Of a stretch of DNA of 49,917 nt, positions 15,788 through 24,422 are shown piece after piece. The notes under the pieces were generated by a model. The model made no database searches, had not been told where the DNA came from, and was given only the letters and a program-made list of their open reading frames with translations. How positions within the stretch are numbered: the first letter of the stretch is position 1; each line of letters opens with the position of its first letter. Made by a program: the position numbers and the translations under genes. The stretch is from contig CAMDFL010000008.1 in NCBI GenBank assembly GCA_945897475.1, positions 1-49,917 on the forward strand, written 5' to 3'. This DNA is from Bordetella parapertussis (GTDB lineage: Bacteria; Pseudomonadota; Gammaproteobacteria; Burkholderiales; SG8-39).

Positions 15788-17061
15788 ATACTCGCAACCA
15801 AGACCTGTTTGATCGCGCGCTGCGGTCCATTCCCGGTGGCGTCAATTCGCCGGTACGCGCCTTCCGCGCGGTCGGCGGAACGCCGAAATTTTTTGTACGC
15901 GGCGAAGGCGCTCGTGTTTGGGATGCCGATGGAAGCGCATACATCGATTACGTCGGCTCCTGGGGGCCATTGGTGATGGGACACGCGTACCCGCCGGCTG
16001 TAGCTGCCATCACCGAAGCGGCAAAGCACGGGCTGTCGTTCGGCGCGCCCACCGAGATTGAATTGGAAATGGCCGAGCTGTTGGCAAAACTGGTTCCAAG
16101 CCTTGAACTGGTGCGCCTGGTCAGTTCTGGAACCGAGGCCACCATGAGCGCATTGCGCCTGGCACGCGGCCACACCGGCCGCGATCTGATTGTGAAGTTC
16201 GAAGGTTGCTACCACGGCCACGCCGACAGCCTGCTCGTCAAGGCAGGCTCCGGCGCGCTCACGCTGGGCCAGCCATCATCCGCGGGAGTGCCAGAGGATA
16301 CCGCCCGGCACACGCTGGTGCTCGATTACAACGACACCGAGGCGCTCGAGCAATGTTTCAAGCAACAAGGCGGGCGCATCGCCGCGCTGATTGTCGAACC
16401 GGTCGCCGGTAACATGAATCTGGTGGCGCCGCGCTCCGGATTTCTCCAGAGCTGTCGCGAGTTGTGCACGCGACACGGTTCGGTGCTGATCTTCGATGAG
16501 GTCATGACCGGCTTTCGCGTCGCGCCGGGCGGCGCCCAGGCGCACTACGGCATCAAGCCTGACCTCACTACGCTTGGAAAGGTGATCGGCGGCGGCATGC
16601 CGGTGGGCGCCTTCGGCGGGCGGCGCGACATCATGGAAAAAATCGCGCCCCTGGGCAGGGTCTATCAGGCCGGCACGCTATCGGGCAACCCTGTTGCGCT
16701 GGCCGCTGGGATGGCAACACTCAATGGCCTGCTCGCCCCGGGCGTATTCGAGGGCATTGCGGCAGCGGCGCGTTCTCTCACCGAGGGCCTTGCCGCGATC
16801 GCGCGCCAACAGGGCATCGCGTTCTCCGCGCAAAACATCGGCAGCATGATCGGCCTGTACTTCCGCGCAACCCCCCCGACTTCATTCGCCGAAGTCATGC
16901 AGTGCGACAAGGAGAGATTCAACCGGTTTTTTCACGCCATGCTGGATCGCGGCGTCTATCTCGCGCCGTCCGCCTATGAGGCGGGTTTCATCTCTGCCGC
17001 GCACGGCAAGGCGGAAATCGACGCGACACTGGCAGCCGCCGAGGCCGCGTTTCGCGCCTGA
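15784..17061 (+). CDS. hemL: Glutamate-1-semialdehyde 2,1-aminomutase HemL
   Basis: HemL turns glutamate-1-semialdehyde into 5-aminolevulinate, the first committed precursor of tetrapyrroles. The 425-residue PLP enzyme has the family length. [14 protein letters not shown] is at 21-34, [16 protein letters not shown] at 114-129 and [10 protein letters not shown] at 238-247. The PLP-binding Lys is K266 in [18 protein letters not shown]. The gene overlaps thiE by 4 bp. It ends 56 bp before the convergent mscL gene. Confidence 0.97.
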   Translation: MNTRNQDLFDRALRSIPGGVNSPVRAFRAVGGTPKFFVRGEGARVWDADGSAYIDYVGSWGPLVMGHAYPPAVAAITEAAKHGLSFGAPTEIELEMAELLAKLVPSLELVRLVSSGTEATMSALRLARGHTGRDLIVKFEGCYHGHADSLLVKAGSGALTLGQPSSAGVPEDTARHTLVLDYNDTEALEQCFKQQGGRIAALIVEPVAGNMNLVAPRSGFLQSCRELCTRHGSVLIFDEVMTGFRVAPGGAQAHYGIKPDLTTLGKVIGGGMPVGAFGGRRDIMEKIAPLGRVYQAGTLSGNPVALAAGMATLNGLLAPGVFEGIAAAARSLTEGLAAIARQQGIAFSAQNIGSMIGLYFRATPPTSFAEVMQCDKERFNRFFHAMLDRGVYLAPSAYEAGFISAAHGKAEIDATLAAAEAAFRA

Positions 17062-17116
17062 ATTCCGAAAATTTATTTGCCCCCAAGCCCATCTGGCGTG
17101 GGTAATGGGCCAAAAA

Positions 17117-17542
17117 TTATTTCTTCAGGGAATCGCGGATCTCGCGCAACAACAGCACATCCTCGGGCGTGGCAGGCGGCGCGGCAGGCGCATCGTCCTG
17201 CTTCTTCTGGATTCTGTTCATCGCCTGAATCATCAGGAAAACGGCCCAGGCGACGATGATGAAGGATATCAGGGTGTTGATGAATACCCCGTAATTGAGA
17301 GTCACCGCGCCTGCCTTCGCGGCGGCCTCGACCGTCGCGTAGGGCCCGACCTGCGCGCCTTCGCGCATCACCAGAAACAGGTTGGCGAAATCCACCTTGC
17401 CAAGGAGCAGGCCGATAGGCGGCATGACCACGTCCTTCACCAACGAATCGACGATCTTGCCGAATGCCGCGCCAATGATGACGCCGACCGCCAGATCGAC
17501 CACATTCCCGCGCATGGCGAATTTCTTGAATTCTTCCAACAT
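17117..17542 (-). CDS. mscL: Large-conductance mechanosensitive channel MscL
   Basis: MscL is a homo-pentameric inner-membrane channel that opens under membrane tension and releases solutes during osmotic downshock. The 141-residue protein has the N-terminal helix and first membrane segment FAMRGNVVDLAVGVIIGAAFGKIV (split across 8-31). The periplasmic loop is at about 45-78, the second segment near 84-105, and the cytoplasmic helix ends LLREIRDSLKK. GGGAG lies 7 nt upstream of the ATG. The loop is a little longer and more Ala-rich than in E. coli. Confidence 0.97.
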   Translation of the reverse strand: MLEEFKKFAMRGNVVDLAVGVIIGAAFGKIVDSLVKDVVMPPIGLLLGKVDFANLFLVMREGAQVGPYATVEAAAKAGAVTLNYGVFINTLISFIIVAWAVFLMIQAMNRIQKKQDDAPAAPPATPEDVLLLREIRDSLKK

Positions 17543-17615
17543 GAATTGCTCCCGGATTTCGGCGACAGAGCCGAGGCAGGCGCATATTGCCTTGAATCCG
17601 CGGCGGGCGCTAATT

Positions 17616-17661
17616 TTGGAACGGTCCCTGTTGGAACGCTCCCAAATTGCACGCTCGCATA
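17616..17661. repeat. Three degenerate 15-bp repeats between mgtE and mscL
   Basis: TTGGAACGGTCCCTG (17616-17630), TTGGAACGCTCCCAAA (17631-17646) and TTGCACGCTCGCATA (17647-17661) lie head to tail, upstream of mscL and just after the mgtE stop. It is a small example of the boundary repeats seen elsewhere in this window. Confidence 0.55.
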
Positions 17662-17674
17662 AAAAACTGCGCCC

Positions 17675-19120
17675 CTAGATAAGAAACAGTGTCGCGAGCC
17701 CGAGAAAAATAAAGAAACCACCGCTATCGGTGCAGGCGGTGATCATGACCGAGGATCCCACTGCCGGATCGCGGCCAAAGCGCACCATGGCTATCGGAAT
17801 CAAAACACCCATGGTCGAGGCGAGTAGCAGATTCAAGGTCATGGCAAACGTCATCACCAGTCCCAGGGCGAAACTTGAGTACAGCCATGCGGCTAGCAGA
17901 CCCAGGATGCTGCCCCAGATCACGCCGTTGGCGAGTGCGACGCTGAGTTCTTTCTTGTAGAGTTGCTTGGCCTGATCGATCTGAATTTGTCCCAGCGCGA
18001 AAGCGCGAACGATCATGGTGGTGGTCTGGTTGCCTGCATTGCCGCCAACGCCGGCGACGATGGGCATTAGCGCCGCCAGCGCGACCAGTTTTTCGATCGA
18101 CCCCTCGAATGCGCCGATGACGCGCGATGCAATAAACGCGGTGACCAGGTTGACCGCTAGCCACGCCCAGCGGTTGCGCACGCTGGCCCATACCGAGGCG
18201 AAAATATCCTCTTCCCCGCGCAGGCCGCGCGCGGTGAGGAGTTCCGATTCACTTTTACTGCGAATGTAATCGACCACTCGGTCGACGGTGACACGGCCGA
18301 CGATCTTGCCGGCTTCATCGATCACGGCAGCGGACACCAGGTCATAGCGCTCGAACGCCTGCGCTGCTTGCTGCGCGTTGTCGTCCGGGTACAGCGTGAC
18401 CGTGTCGGTGACCATGACCTCGGCGACATTCTTGTCCAGATCGCCAACGATAAGACGCGCCAGGGGCAGCGCGCCTTTCAGATTCTCGTCGCGATCCACC
18501 ACGAATATCTGATCGGTATGATCGGGTAACTCCTCGAAGCGGCGAAGATATCGCGTGACGGTCTCCAGCGTCACGTCGTCGCGAACCGTAACCGCCTCGA
18601 AATCCATGAGCGCGCCAACTGAATCCTCGGGATAGGACATTGCCGCGCGCAGTTGCTCGCGCTCCTCGACCGGTAAGGCCTGGAAAACGTCCTGGATGAC
18701 CTCCTCGGGCAGGTCGGGGGCGAGGTCGGCCAGTTCATCGGTATCCAGCTGTTCGGCCGCGGCGAGCAGCTCATGGTTGTCCATGCTCTCGATGAGCGTC
18801 TCGCGCACCGAATCGGAGACCTCCAGCAGAATCTCGCCGTCGCGCTCGGCCTTGACCAGATCCCAGACCGTGATGCGCTGGTCGAGCGGCAATGCTTCCA
18901 GAATAAAGGCAATGTCCGCCGGGTGTATGCGATCCAGCTTCGCTCTGAGCACCGCTTGGCTTTGTTTATGAACCAGGGACTCGACCAATTCCTGGCGGGG
19001 CTGCGCCTGGCGATGCGTGAGGTTCTCGACCAGCCGCTGGCGGCGAAGCAACTCCTGGACTTCGTGCAGGTCTTCCTGCAAGTCCTCGAGTTCCTTCTTG
19101 GGCGTGAGTGTCTCGACCAT
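17675..19120 (-). CDS. mgtE: Magnesium transporter MgtE
   Basis: MgtE is a dimeric Mg2+-selective channel. The 481-residue protein has a charged helical N-domain (about 40-165), a tandem CBS pair (about 165-300) that senses Mg2+, and five hydrophobic segments. The selectivity-region motif PIVAGVGGNAGNQT lies near residue 355. TACTDSGGFFIFLGLAT, typical of the last helix, is near the C-terminus. It is longer than Thermus MgtE through an N-terminal Glu/Gln-rich helix. No clear Shine-Dalgarno sequence precedes the ATG at 19120. It is a single gene, separated from mscL by 132 bp. Confidence 0.95.
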   Translation of the reverse strand: MVETLTPKKELEDLQEDLHEVQELLRRQRLVENLTHRQAQPRQELVESLVHKQSQAVLRAKLDRIHPADIAFILEALPLDQRITVWDLVKAERDGEILLEVSDSVRETLIESMDNHELLAAAEQLDTDELADLAPDLPEEVIQDVFQALPVEEREQLRAAMSYPEDSVGALMDFEAVTVRDDVTLETVTRYLRRFEELPDHTDQIFVVDRDENLKGALPLARLIVGDLDKNVAEVMVTDTVTLYPDDNAQQAAQAFERYDLVSAAVIDEAGKIVGRVTVDRVVDYIRSKSESELLTARGLRGEEDIFASVWASVRNRWAWLAVNLVTAFIASRVIGAFEGSIEKLVALAALMPIVAGVGGNAGNQTTTMIVRAFALGQIQIDQAKQLYKKELSVALANGVIWGSILGLLAAWLYSSFALGLVMTFAMTLNLLLASTMGVLIPIAMVRFGRDPAVGSSVMITACTDSGGFFIFLGLATLFLI

Positions 19121-19363
19121 GGCGCGTCGGTTGATAAACCGGTTTTACGAAGCGGACGCCTGGAGGTTCAATGGCACCTGGGCGAAGCGGAGCTGCGGCG
19201 ATTCTAACCGCGGGCGTCATGGATTCGAAAGTGAAATATCCCGTTCATAAATCGATTGCGCGCGCCCGCCTCGGGCGCGCCTGATGCACAATTCTCGGGC
19301 AAGGCTTTCCGGACTTCGGCTGCGATCCCCGCTTACAGGCATTGGTATCGGAAGCCATGCGCG

Positions 19364-19468
19364 CGGGCCTTTTACGCGAACCCGGTGGACGCTCGTGTGC
19401 TGCGCTTTTGTTTTGTAAAGAAGGCGGAGACGCTGGATCGCGCGTTGGACAGCTTGGTTAAGATCTGA
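19364..19468 (+). pseudogene. C-terminal relic of a class I/II aminotransferase
   Basis: A short plus-strand frame ending at 19468 reads AFYANP, RVLRFCFVKK and ETLDRALDSL. This is the pattern of the last 30-35 residues of methionine/kynurenine-type aminotransferases (YbdL-like), which end FYadpp..rvlRlcFaK...tLd.Ai..L. Nothing upstream (19121-19363) continues the protein, so the rest of the gene has been lost. The relic is directly followed by the 19481-19555 tandem repeats. The assignment rests on a short match, hence moderate confidence. Confidence 0.6.
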
Positions 19469-19480
19469 GGCGCTCTTATC

Positions 19481-19555
19481 CACCGCGACGCTGCTCACCG
19501 CGACGCTGACCCTCCGCGTCGCTGCAGATCCGCGACGCTGCAGATCCGCAACTCA
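19481..19555. repeat. Tandem repeats of a CCGCGACGCTG unit
   Basis: CACCGCGACGCTGCT (19481-19495) and CACCGCGACGCTGAC (19496-19510) are followed by looser units at 19511-19529, 19530-19545 and a partial one. The array sits between the aminotransferase relic and the 3' end of mtgA. Confidence 0.65.
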
Positions 19556-19593
19556 AGTCGGTATCGAAACTGCTGCGCCCAGGCAGCACCCGA

Positions 19594-20304
19594 TCAGGGC
19601 AGCCTCGCCCTCGGCATGCGCGACAGTATGGTGGCCGAATACTCGGCCAGATAGTTCGATCCTGGATTGCGCTGAAAAAAGCGCGGCCGCGGCAGCATGG
19701 CCGCAAGGCGCGCGGCCTGCTCGGGACTAAGCTTCGCGGCGGGCACGCCGAAATAGTGCCGCGCCGCGGCCTCGGCGCCGAACACGCCTTCGCCCCACTC
19801 GACCACGTTTATGTAGATCTCCAGTATCCGGCGCTTGTCCATGACGGCCTCCAGCATCGCGGTGATCATGGCCTCCTGGCCCTTGCGCACCCAGCTGCGC
19901 TCGCCCGACAGGAAAAGGTTTTTTGCCAGTTGCTGGCTGATGGTCGAGCCTCCGGCGACCACGGCCCCCTTCTTTTGGTTCTTCTTCAGCGCGCGCTGGA
20001 TGCCGTCCCAGTCGAAGCCTTCGTGATCGATGAACTTGTCGTCTTCGGCGGCGATGATGGCGCGCTTCAGGTTCACCGATATGGCCGTGTATTCAACCCA
20101 GATATGCGATATTTTTGCCTGGGGATTTTTTGTCCGCTGTGCGTCGATTCGCGCGTCGATGAAGCTGGTACTGGCGGGATTGTTCTTTTTCCAATAAAGA
20201 ATATGGCCGAAATACCACATCTGCACAGTCGCAAACACCGCAAACACCGCGAGCAGCAGCCAGGCGAACCAGCGACCGATACGCGCGAGCGCCGCTTTCA
20301 TCAC
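19594..20304 (-). CDS. mtgA: Monofunctional biosynthetic peptidoglycan transglycosylase MtgA
   Basis: MtgA polymerises lipid II into glycan strands at the outer face of the inner membrane. The 236-residue protein has one N-terminal membrane anchor (about 12-32) followed by a GT51 domain. The catalytic motif is IAAEDDKFIDHEGFDW near 84-99, and GGSTISQQLAKNLFLSGERS lies near 118-137. The start overlaps the aroE stop by 4 bp (ATGA), so it is the last gene of the tonB-like/aroE/mtgA operon. Confidence 0.96.
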   Translation of the reverse strand: MMKAALARIGRWFAWLLLAVFAVFATVQMWYFGHILYWKKNNPASTSFIDARIDAQRTKNPQAKISHIWVEYTAISVNLKRAIIAAEDDKFIDHEGFDWDGIQRALKKNQKKGAVVAGGSTISQQLAKNLFLSGERSWVRKGQEAMITAMLEAVMDKRRILEIYINVVEWGEGVFGAEAAARHYFGVPAAKLSPEQAARLAAMLPRPRFFQRNPGSNYLAEYSATILSRMPRARLP

Positions 20305-21122
20305 AGCGCCCTGCGCAAGGCCTCAAGTACCGGCGCGGTGGCCGGACGTAATCCGCGCCACAGAAAAAACGATTCAGCCGCCTGCTCAACCAGCATGCCC
20401 AGCCCGTCGGCAACCCGTGCGCCCTGCGCGCGAGCAACCGCCATGAATGGCGTGTCGCCCTTGGCGTACATCATGTCGTAGGCCACGGTGTTTGCAGCGA
20501 ACAGTCCCTCGGGCAATCGTGGCACCTCGCCCGCCAGGCTTGCCGCGGTCGCATTAATGACGATGTCGAAGCGCTCGCCTGATAGTGAGGAAAACGCCGC
20601 AGACGCAAGCTTCCCCGGCGTTTTGCCGGTGAATTCCGCTATGAGCTCACTCGCGCGCGCTTCGGTGCGGTTGGCGATAACCAGAGCCGCGGGTTTTTGT
20701 TCCAGCAGCGGGCCAATGGCACCGCGCGCCGCCCCGCCCGCGCCTAGAAGCAACAATCGTTTATTTGCGATAGCGAGTTTCAGATTGCCCACGAGATCGC
20801 ACACCAGGCCGATACCGTCGGTGTTGTCGCCAAGGACACCATCGGACCCGAAGGAGAGCGTGTTGACCGCACCCGCGATACGCGCGCGATCAGACAGCGC
20901 ATTCGCCAGGCGAAACGCTTCTTCCTTAAAGGGAACGGTGACGTTGGCGCCTCGCGCGCCCTCCGAACGAAGCATCGCCACTGCCGCCGCGAAACCATCC
21001 AGCGGCGCGAGCACGCGAAGGTAGCGGATATCCTGCGCGGTTTGCCGAGCGAAGGCTGTGTGTATGTCGGGTGAACGGCTGTGTACCACCGGGTTGCCTA
21101 TGACGGCGTAATGTTCGCTCAT
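20301..21122 (-). CDS. aroE: Shikimate dehydrogenase AroE
   Basis: AroE reduces 3-dehydroshikimate with NADPH in aromatic amino acid synthesis. The 273-residue protein has HSRSP (14-18), NVTVPFKE with the catalytic Lys near 66, AVNTL, GDNTDGIG, the nucleotide-binding GAGGAARG near 127-134, and NRT for NADPH preference. DGLGMLVEQAAESF closes the fold. It starts 43 bp after the TonB-like gene. The pathway partner aroQ is in this window at 27259. Confidence 0.96.
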   Translation of the reverse strand: MSEHYAVIGNPVVHSRSPDIHTAFARQTAQDIRYLRVLAPLDGFAAAVAMLRSEGARGANVTVPFKEEAFRLANALSDRARIAGAVNTLSFGSDGVLGDNTDGIGLVCDLVGNLKLAIANKRLLLLGAGGAARGAIGPLLEQKPAALVIANRTEARASELIAEFTGKTPGKLASAAFSSLSGERFDIVINATAASLAGEVPRLPEGLFAANTVAYDMMYAKGDTPFMAVARAQGARVADGLGMLVEQAAESFFLWRGLRPATAPVLEALRRAL

Positions 21123-21165
21123 GTGCCGTGGCTGAAATCGTACGGGCGAGCTTGCCGGTCGCCGC

Positions 21166-22116
21166 TCAATCCGAGAACACCCGGTCGCCCTGCGCGAAAT
21201 GCCAGGTGCGGGTAATCACTAGGATGTCAGTATCGCGGCGGATGTTGTCCGGAAATTTGGCGTAGGGCTCTCCCATTTTTACGATTTTTTCCGCCGCCTG
21301 GTCGAGAACAGCGTGGCCCGAGGAACGCTCCACATCGAGTCGATTCAGGCTGCCATCCGCGTTGATTGAAACCGACAGGCGCAAAGTGCCGTACACACGG
21401 CCGCGCGCCGCATCGGGATAATTGAGGTTGCCGATGCGCTCGATCTTCAAACGCCAGTCCTCGACGTATTGCGCAAAACGAAACTCGGTGGCGCGCGCGC
21501 CGACAAAGGTTTTTTTCGGGCGCTGGTTGTACTCCTCCACCTGACGCGACATCTGCGCTTCCAGCGATCGCACCATCGCGAGGGAACTATCGCGCAGCGC
21601 CACACCGCGCACCTCGCGTTGCGGCTCGTTCGGCGCAGGCACAGCAACCGCCAGCGCCGGCGCGGCTTTTTGCGCGGACTGGGTGAGCAGTTGCTGTTGT
21701 TTCGATTCCAACTCCTGCATGCGACTCTGTGCATCGCGCACATCATTGCCGGGACTATTTGCCGCCATGCTCGGCAGGGGTGAGCGCGCGCGACGCGCCT
21801 CGTCGGTATTGCCGCCGCCATCCATATTCGCCTGAGCCATGACCTGCGCTTTGGTCGGAGGCGATTTTGTTTTCGAATTGACGATCACCACCTCCATCGG
21901 GGCCATCGATGCCAGACGTTTTCCATCAGGAAGCTGAAAGCGAATAGTCAACAAAAGCGAATGAAATAACACGGAAATCGCGATTGCAAACGCCAGAATG
22001 CGCGATTGACGATCCAGTCCCGCCCAGATCTCGACGCCATATCCTGGCCAGGCACGGATGGCGGCAAGTTGTTTGGCGACTGAAAGCTTGGCGACTGAAA
22101 TCGCGATTGAAATCAT
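21166..22116 (-). CDS. TonB-like C-terminal-domain energy transducer
   Basis: This 316-residue protein has one membrane segment near 40-58 (LAFAIAISVLFHSLLLTIRF) after a cytoplasmic head, a long periplasmic Gln/Ala-rich linker, and a TonB C-terminal domain from about 225 to 316 (NYPDAARGRVYGTLRLSVSI). TonB proteins couple the proton-motive force to outer-membrane receptors. No exbB or exbD is nearby, and this version is conserved beside aroE in betaproteobacteria. The first residues, SVAKLSVAKQ, come from a short tandem duplication of TTGGCGACTGAAA near 22080-22105, so the annotated start may be inflated. Confidence 0.82.
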   Translation of the reverse strand: MISIAISVAKLSVAKQLAAIRAWPGYGVEIWAGLDRQSRILAFAIAISVLFHSLLLTIRFQLPDGKRLASMAPMEVVIVNSKTKSPPTKAQVMAQANMDGGGNTDEARRARSPLPSMAANSPGNDVRDAQSRMQELESKQQQLLTQSAQKAAPALAVAVPAPNEPQREVRGVALRDSSLAMVRSLEAQMSRQVEEYNQRPKKTFVGARATEFRFAQYVEDWRLKIERIGNLNYPDAARGRVYGTLRLSVSINADGSLNRLDVERSSGHAVLDQAAEKIVKMGEPYAKFPDNIRRDTDILVITRTWHFAQGDRVFSD

Positions 22117-22188
22117 TTCATTAAAAAGTCTTTTAATTCATATGACTTTAAGATGTATATGAGATTTTAATATAACTTTTATCAAAAC

Positions 22189-24063
22189 TCAGGTTTCGAT
22201 CTGCGGGGGCCTGTATCGGCATTGAATCTCTGCTTCGATCAGATCAATTTCAATCACATCAAGTTCCACCAGCTTGCCCGCCGGCAACTCCGGCATGGAG
22301 GGCACCCGGACCACCAGTGGCAAACCCTGCAGGCGGACCAGATTGTCGCGCAGCACCTCTCCGGTCACAATCTGCAGCTTCTCCTGAAAAATCCAGCGCA
22401 AGCACCAGTAGCGCTCCATGCGCGACTGAAAATCCGCATATTGAGAGTAGGTGGCGTCGAAATCGTGCACTGCAGCCAAGAGGGTGGCTGCATTCTGTTC
22501 GAACGGTGCAGGCTCGCCATGTAATACGGCCAGTAATTGCCATTGATTGACCAGGTCCACATAGCGCCGCAATGGCGAGGTCATCCATGCGTAGTGGCTG
22601 ACACCCAGCCCTTGATGCTCGCCTGGTGCGGTAGTCATGCGAACTTTTCCGCTGCTTTGCACACGATAAATGCCGGCCACCTGATGGTCGGCCAAAAGGC
22701 GGCCCCAGCTGGCATTGGCGTGGATCATCAATTCGGCAACCAGCTTGTCCACTGGCGTACCTCTGGGGCGTTGACTGATGAGAATAGCTTCTTCCCCGGA
22801 CTCGTCGCGCTTCACCTCGAAGTTGTAATCGGGGCGATCTTGCGCTGATGAGGACTTGCCCCGCGCGGCCTCGCGCGCCTTGGCAAAGCGCCACAGGAAA
22901 TGGAGTTCCTTTGCGTATGCGATCTCCTGCGGTACCTCACCCGAGGAGAACGCGATATCCAGCGCATGCGTTTGGGAATGCCTCAGATTGGCGGCGACTG
23001 GTACACGCTCGACCACGGTGTGCTCGCGCTCGATCGATAAATCCTCCTCATTAATCTCTAGGTAGAGAGATACCGCCGGGCACGCCTGGCCTTGCGCGAG
23101 CGTCGCGCCCGCAACTGCATCGGGGGGCAGCATGGTGATCTTGGCGCCAGGCATATAGACCGTGGACAGGCGCGCTCGAGCAAGCTGATCCAGTGATGAA
23201 TCCGGCGCAAAACGCAATCCGGGCGCCGCGATGTGTATGCCGACGCGTAGCCGTCCGGCTTCGATACGGGTCACCGAAAAAGCATCATCGATTTCGGTGG
23301 TGGTGTCGTCATCTACGCTGAACGCGGCAACCTCCGCCAGTGGCAACGCGAACAACTTTGCGGTTTCCAGTCCGCTTTTCAGTTCAATGGGAAAGCCCGT
23401 TCCACGAGGAAAGTGTTCGAAAAGAAATCGATTCATATGGTAATCGTGGCTTGATGGCAGTGCGCCCGCCCGTTCCAGCAATTTGGTCGTGGAGAGCCCC
23501 TTTGCTTCGCAAGCCTTTTCGATCGCCTTGGTTTCAGGTTTGTTGCGGTCGGGCTTGTAGAGCAATTCTGACAGCAGGGGTCGGAGTTCCTCCGGAAAGC
23601 TGCCCTCCCCGAGTTGCTGCGCCCACGCATCAATGGTCTGCTGCAGCAAGCGCTTTTTCTCAATGCCGGCAAGCGCTGCACGCAGCGTATCCGCAGGCGC
23701 GGCTTTGTAGCAGCCACGGCCTTTGCGATAGAAATATACCGGTGCCGCATGCAACTTGATGAGAATGCCCGCGGCTTCGACCGTGCTGGGCGAATGGCCG
23801 CAGTACTCGCGCGCCATTGCCTCGAAACCGAATTCCGGCTCGCCGCAGCATTCCCACAGGAAATCGGTATCGACCTCGGCAGCGATTGCTTCGGCCCGGC
23901 GCATCAGCTCGGCCGGCGCCGGATCGGCGAAGCGCAGTAACACCGTATTCGCCTTGATCTTGCTGCGTTTGCCATGTGGCGCTTCAACTTGCAGCGAAGT
24001 GTCATTGTCGGCCAGGATGGTGCCGACCTTGAAAGCGCCGCTTTCTTCATAGATAAGGTGCAT
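22189..24063 (-). CDS. RNB-domain exoribonuclease (RNase II/R family)
   Basis: This 3'-5' exoribonuclease degrades single-stranded RNA processively. The 624-residue protein has a divergent N-terminal RNA-binding region. The catalytic RNB domain spans about 245-570, with VDDDTTTEIDDAFSV holding the metal-binding Asp residues (251-260). A short S1-like C-terminus follows. The length and the absence of classical cold-shock motifs make it nearer to the short RNase II-like group than to RNase R. The ATG lies in a C-rich stretch with no Shine-Dalgarno sequence. It heads the string that continues to the TonB-like gene, 72 bp away. Confidence 0.9.
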   Translation of the reverse strand: MHLIYEESGAFKVGTILADNDTSLQVEAPHGKRSKIKANTVLLRFADPAPAELMRRAEAIAAEVDTDFLWECCGEPEFGFEAMAREYCGHSPSTVEAAGILIKLHAAPVYFYRKGRGCYKAAPADTLRAALAGIEKKRLLQQTIDAWAQQLGEGSFPEELRPLLSELLYKPDRNKPETKAIEKACEAKGLSTTKLLERAGALPSSHDYHMNRFLFEHFPRGTGFPIELKSGLETAKLFALPLAEVAAFSVDDDTTTEIDDAFSVTRIEAGRLRVGIHIAAPGLRFAPDSSLDQLARARLSTVYMPGAKITMLPPDAVAGATLAQGQACPAVSLYLEINEEDLSIEREHTVVERVPVAANLRHSQTHALDIAFSSGEVPQEIAYAKELHFLWRFAKAREAARGKSSSAQDRPDYNFEVKRDESGEEAILISQRPRGTPVDKLVAELMIHANASWGRLLADHQVAGIYRVQSSGKVRMTTAPGEHQGLGVSHYAWMTSPLRRYVDLVNQWQLLAVLHGEPAPFEQNAATLLAAVHDFDATYSQYADFQSRMERYWCLRWIFQEKLQIVTGEVLRDNLVRLQGLPLVVRVPSMPELPAGKLVELDVIEIDLIEAEIQCRYRPPQIET

Positions 24064-24191
24064 GGGGGGGCTCTGGGGCGGGTGAAACGGACAATGCCGG
24101 GCTTTGGGGGCCGAAGGAAACCCAATCCTGCCATGGCAGGCAAGGACGGATCAGATGTGAAAGTAATACAGGGAAAGAAATACGGACCCAT

Positions 24192-24230
24192 ACCTGCGAT
24201 TATAACGATGCTCAAAGGCAAAGCGCGTTG
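24192..24230 (-). promoter_or_regulatory. Possible promoter for the RNB nuclease gene
   Basis: A perfect TATAAT hexamer reads on the minus strand at 24204-24199. The matching -35 region near 24222-24230 is poor. If used, it would give a leader of roughly 130 nt. Suggestive only. Confidence 0.3.
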
Positions 24231-24315
24231 GCAAAGGGGTCGATGGGAGTCGATGCCGCGCAGGTAGACCGGCTTAGTGTTCACAATGCGGACAAAGAAC
24301 CAGGGTTTGAATACA

Positions 24316-24365
24316 TCCCGCCAACATGTAGCGTTGCGTTTTTGCAACGCTACATGTTGGCGGGA
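24316..24365. terminator. Perfect 22-bp inverted repeat with a GTTTTT loop
   Basis: The left arm (24316-24337, beginning TCCCGCCAACATG) and right arm (24344-24365) are exact reverse complements over 22 bp, with loop GTTTTT at 24338-24343. It lies 58 bp past the mpl stop and about 250 bp upstream of the RNB nuclease start. A strong hairpin here would end mpl transcription or stabilise its 3' end. There is no U-run after the stem on the minus strand, so it is not a textbook terminator. It could also be the scar of a palindromic repeat element. Confidence 0.75.
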
Positions 24366-24422
24366 ATGGTGGCCTCAATGACACCCTATTTGGTTCCGGC
24401 TACCCCGGCTTAGTGCTTCTCC

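Noticed and set aside
19217-19498. Minus-strand coding frame of 93 codons between mgtE and mtgA
   Set aside because: It has no recognisable homology, runs through the tandem repeat, and lies antisense to the aminotransferase relic.
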